Shown: positions 5,295 to 5,322 of the stretch, in pieces
How the letters are laid out: every line of letters begins with the position of its first letter
Position numbering within the stretch: the first letter of the stretch is position 1
Assembly (NCBI GenBank): GCA_046481785.1
Contig: JAWOJF010000178.1
Location: 1-5,322, forward strand
Reading direction: 5' to 3'
Length of the DNA stretch: 5,322 nt
From: JAWOJF01 sp046481785
Lineage (GTDB): Bacteria > Bacteroidota > Ignavibacteria > Ignavibacteriales > Ignavibacteriaceae
Position numbers and translations under genes: made by a program
Notes under the pieces: generated by a model
Database searches by the model: none
Told to the model about the DNA's origin: nothing
The model's input: the letters and a program-made list of their open reading frames with translations, nothing else

Positions 5295-5322
5295 CAATTC
5301 AGCAGGATAATATAGAAAAGGA

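Overview
The window most likely comes from an Ignavibacteria/Chlorobi-type or related Bacteroidota-group bacterium. The main evidence is a secreted protein with a C-terminal type IX secretion (T9SS) sorting domain of the 'QNYPNPFNPST...SGVYFY...KMLLIK' kind. The AT-rich composition and the degenerate GCTCC/GGAGC palindromic repeats in the left intergenic region fit this. Placement below phylum level cannot be made from the sequence alone.

Layout. Positions 1-486 hold no gene. They contain a 26-base-period tandem duplication (6-53), a long nested hairpin (70-122) and a field of degenerate ~50-base palindromic repeats (131-390). From 487 to about 5199 every gene is on the minus strand. In transcription order these are: the 3' part of a lamin-tail-domain/T9SS secreted protein (4471-~5199), a YqaB-like HAD sugar-phosphate phosphatase (3868-4449), a zinc-dependent sorbitol/xylitol-type polyol dehydrogenase (2794-3849), an aldo/keto reductase (1746-2729) and a LacI-family repressor (487-1533). 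Gaps are 21, 18, 64 and 212 bases. The first four genes could therefore form one transcription unit, while the repressor has its own upstream region. That region carries two LacI-type palindromes with a central CG, so autoregulation is likely.

Functionally the middle of the window reads as a small sugar/polyol module: a phosphatase that could release a free polyol or ketose, a dehydrogenase interconverting polyol and ketose, an NAD(P)H-dependent carbonyl reductase, and a sugar-responsive repressor. The exact substrate cannot be read from the sequence. No clearly new system was found.

The most important irregularity is at the right edge. The lamin-tail reading frame continues past its first ATG (5142) and then stops making sense at about 5190-5202. 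From there the + strand encodes the last ~34 codons of ribosomal protein L9 (rplI). Two genes that have both lost their 5' ends are thus joined head to head. This is either a chimeric assembly join or a real rearrangement breakpoint, and the artefact explanation is the more likely one. If this is a whole contig, its left end in repeats and its right end in a chimera are both typical assembly limits.
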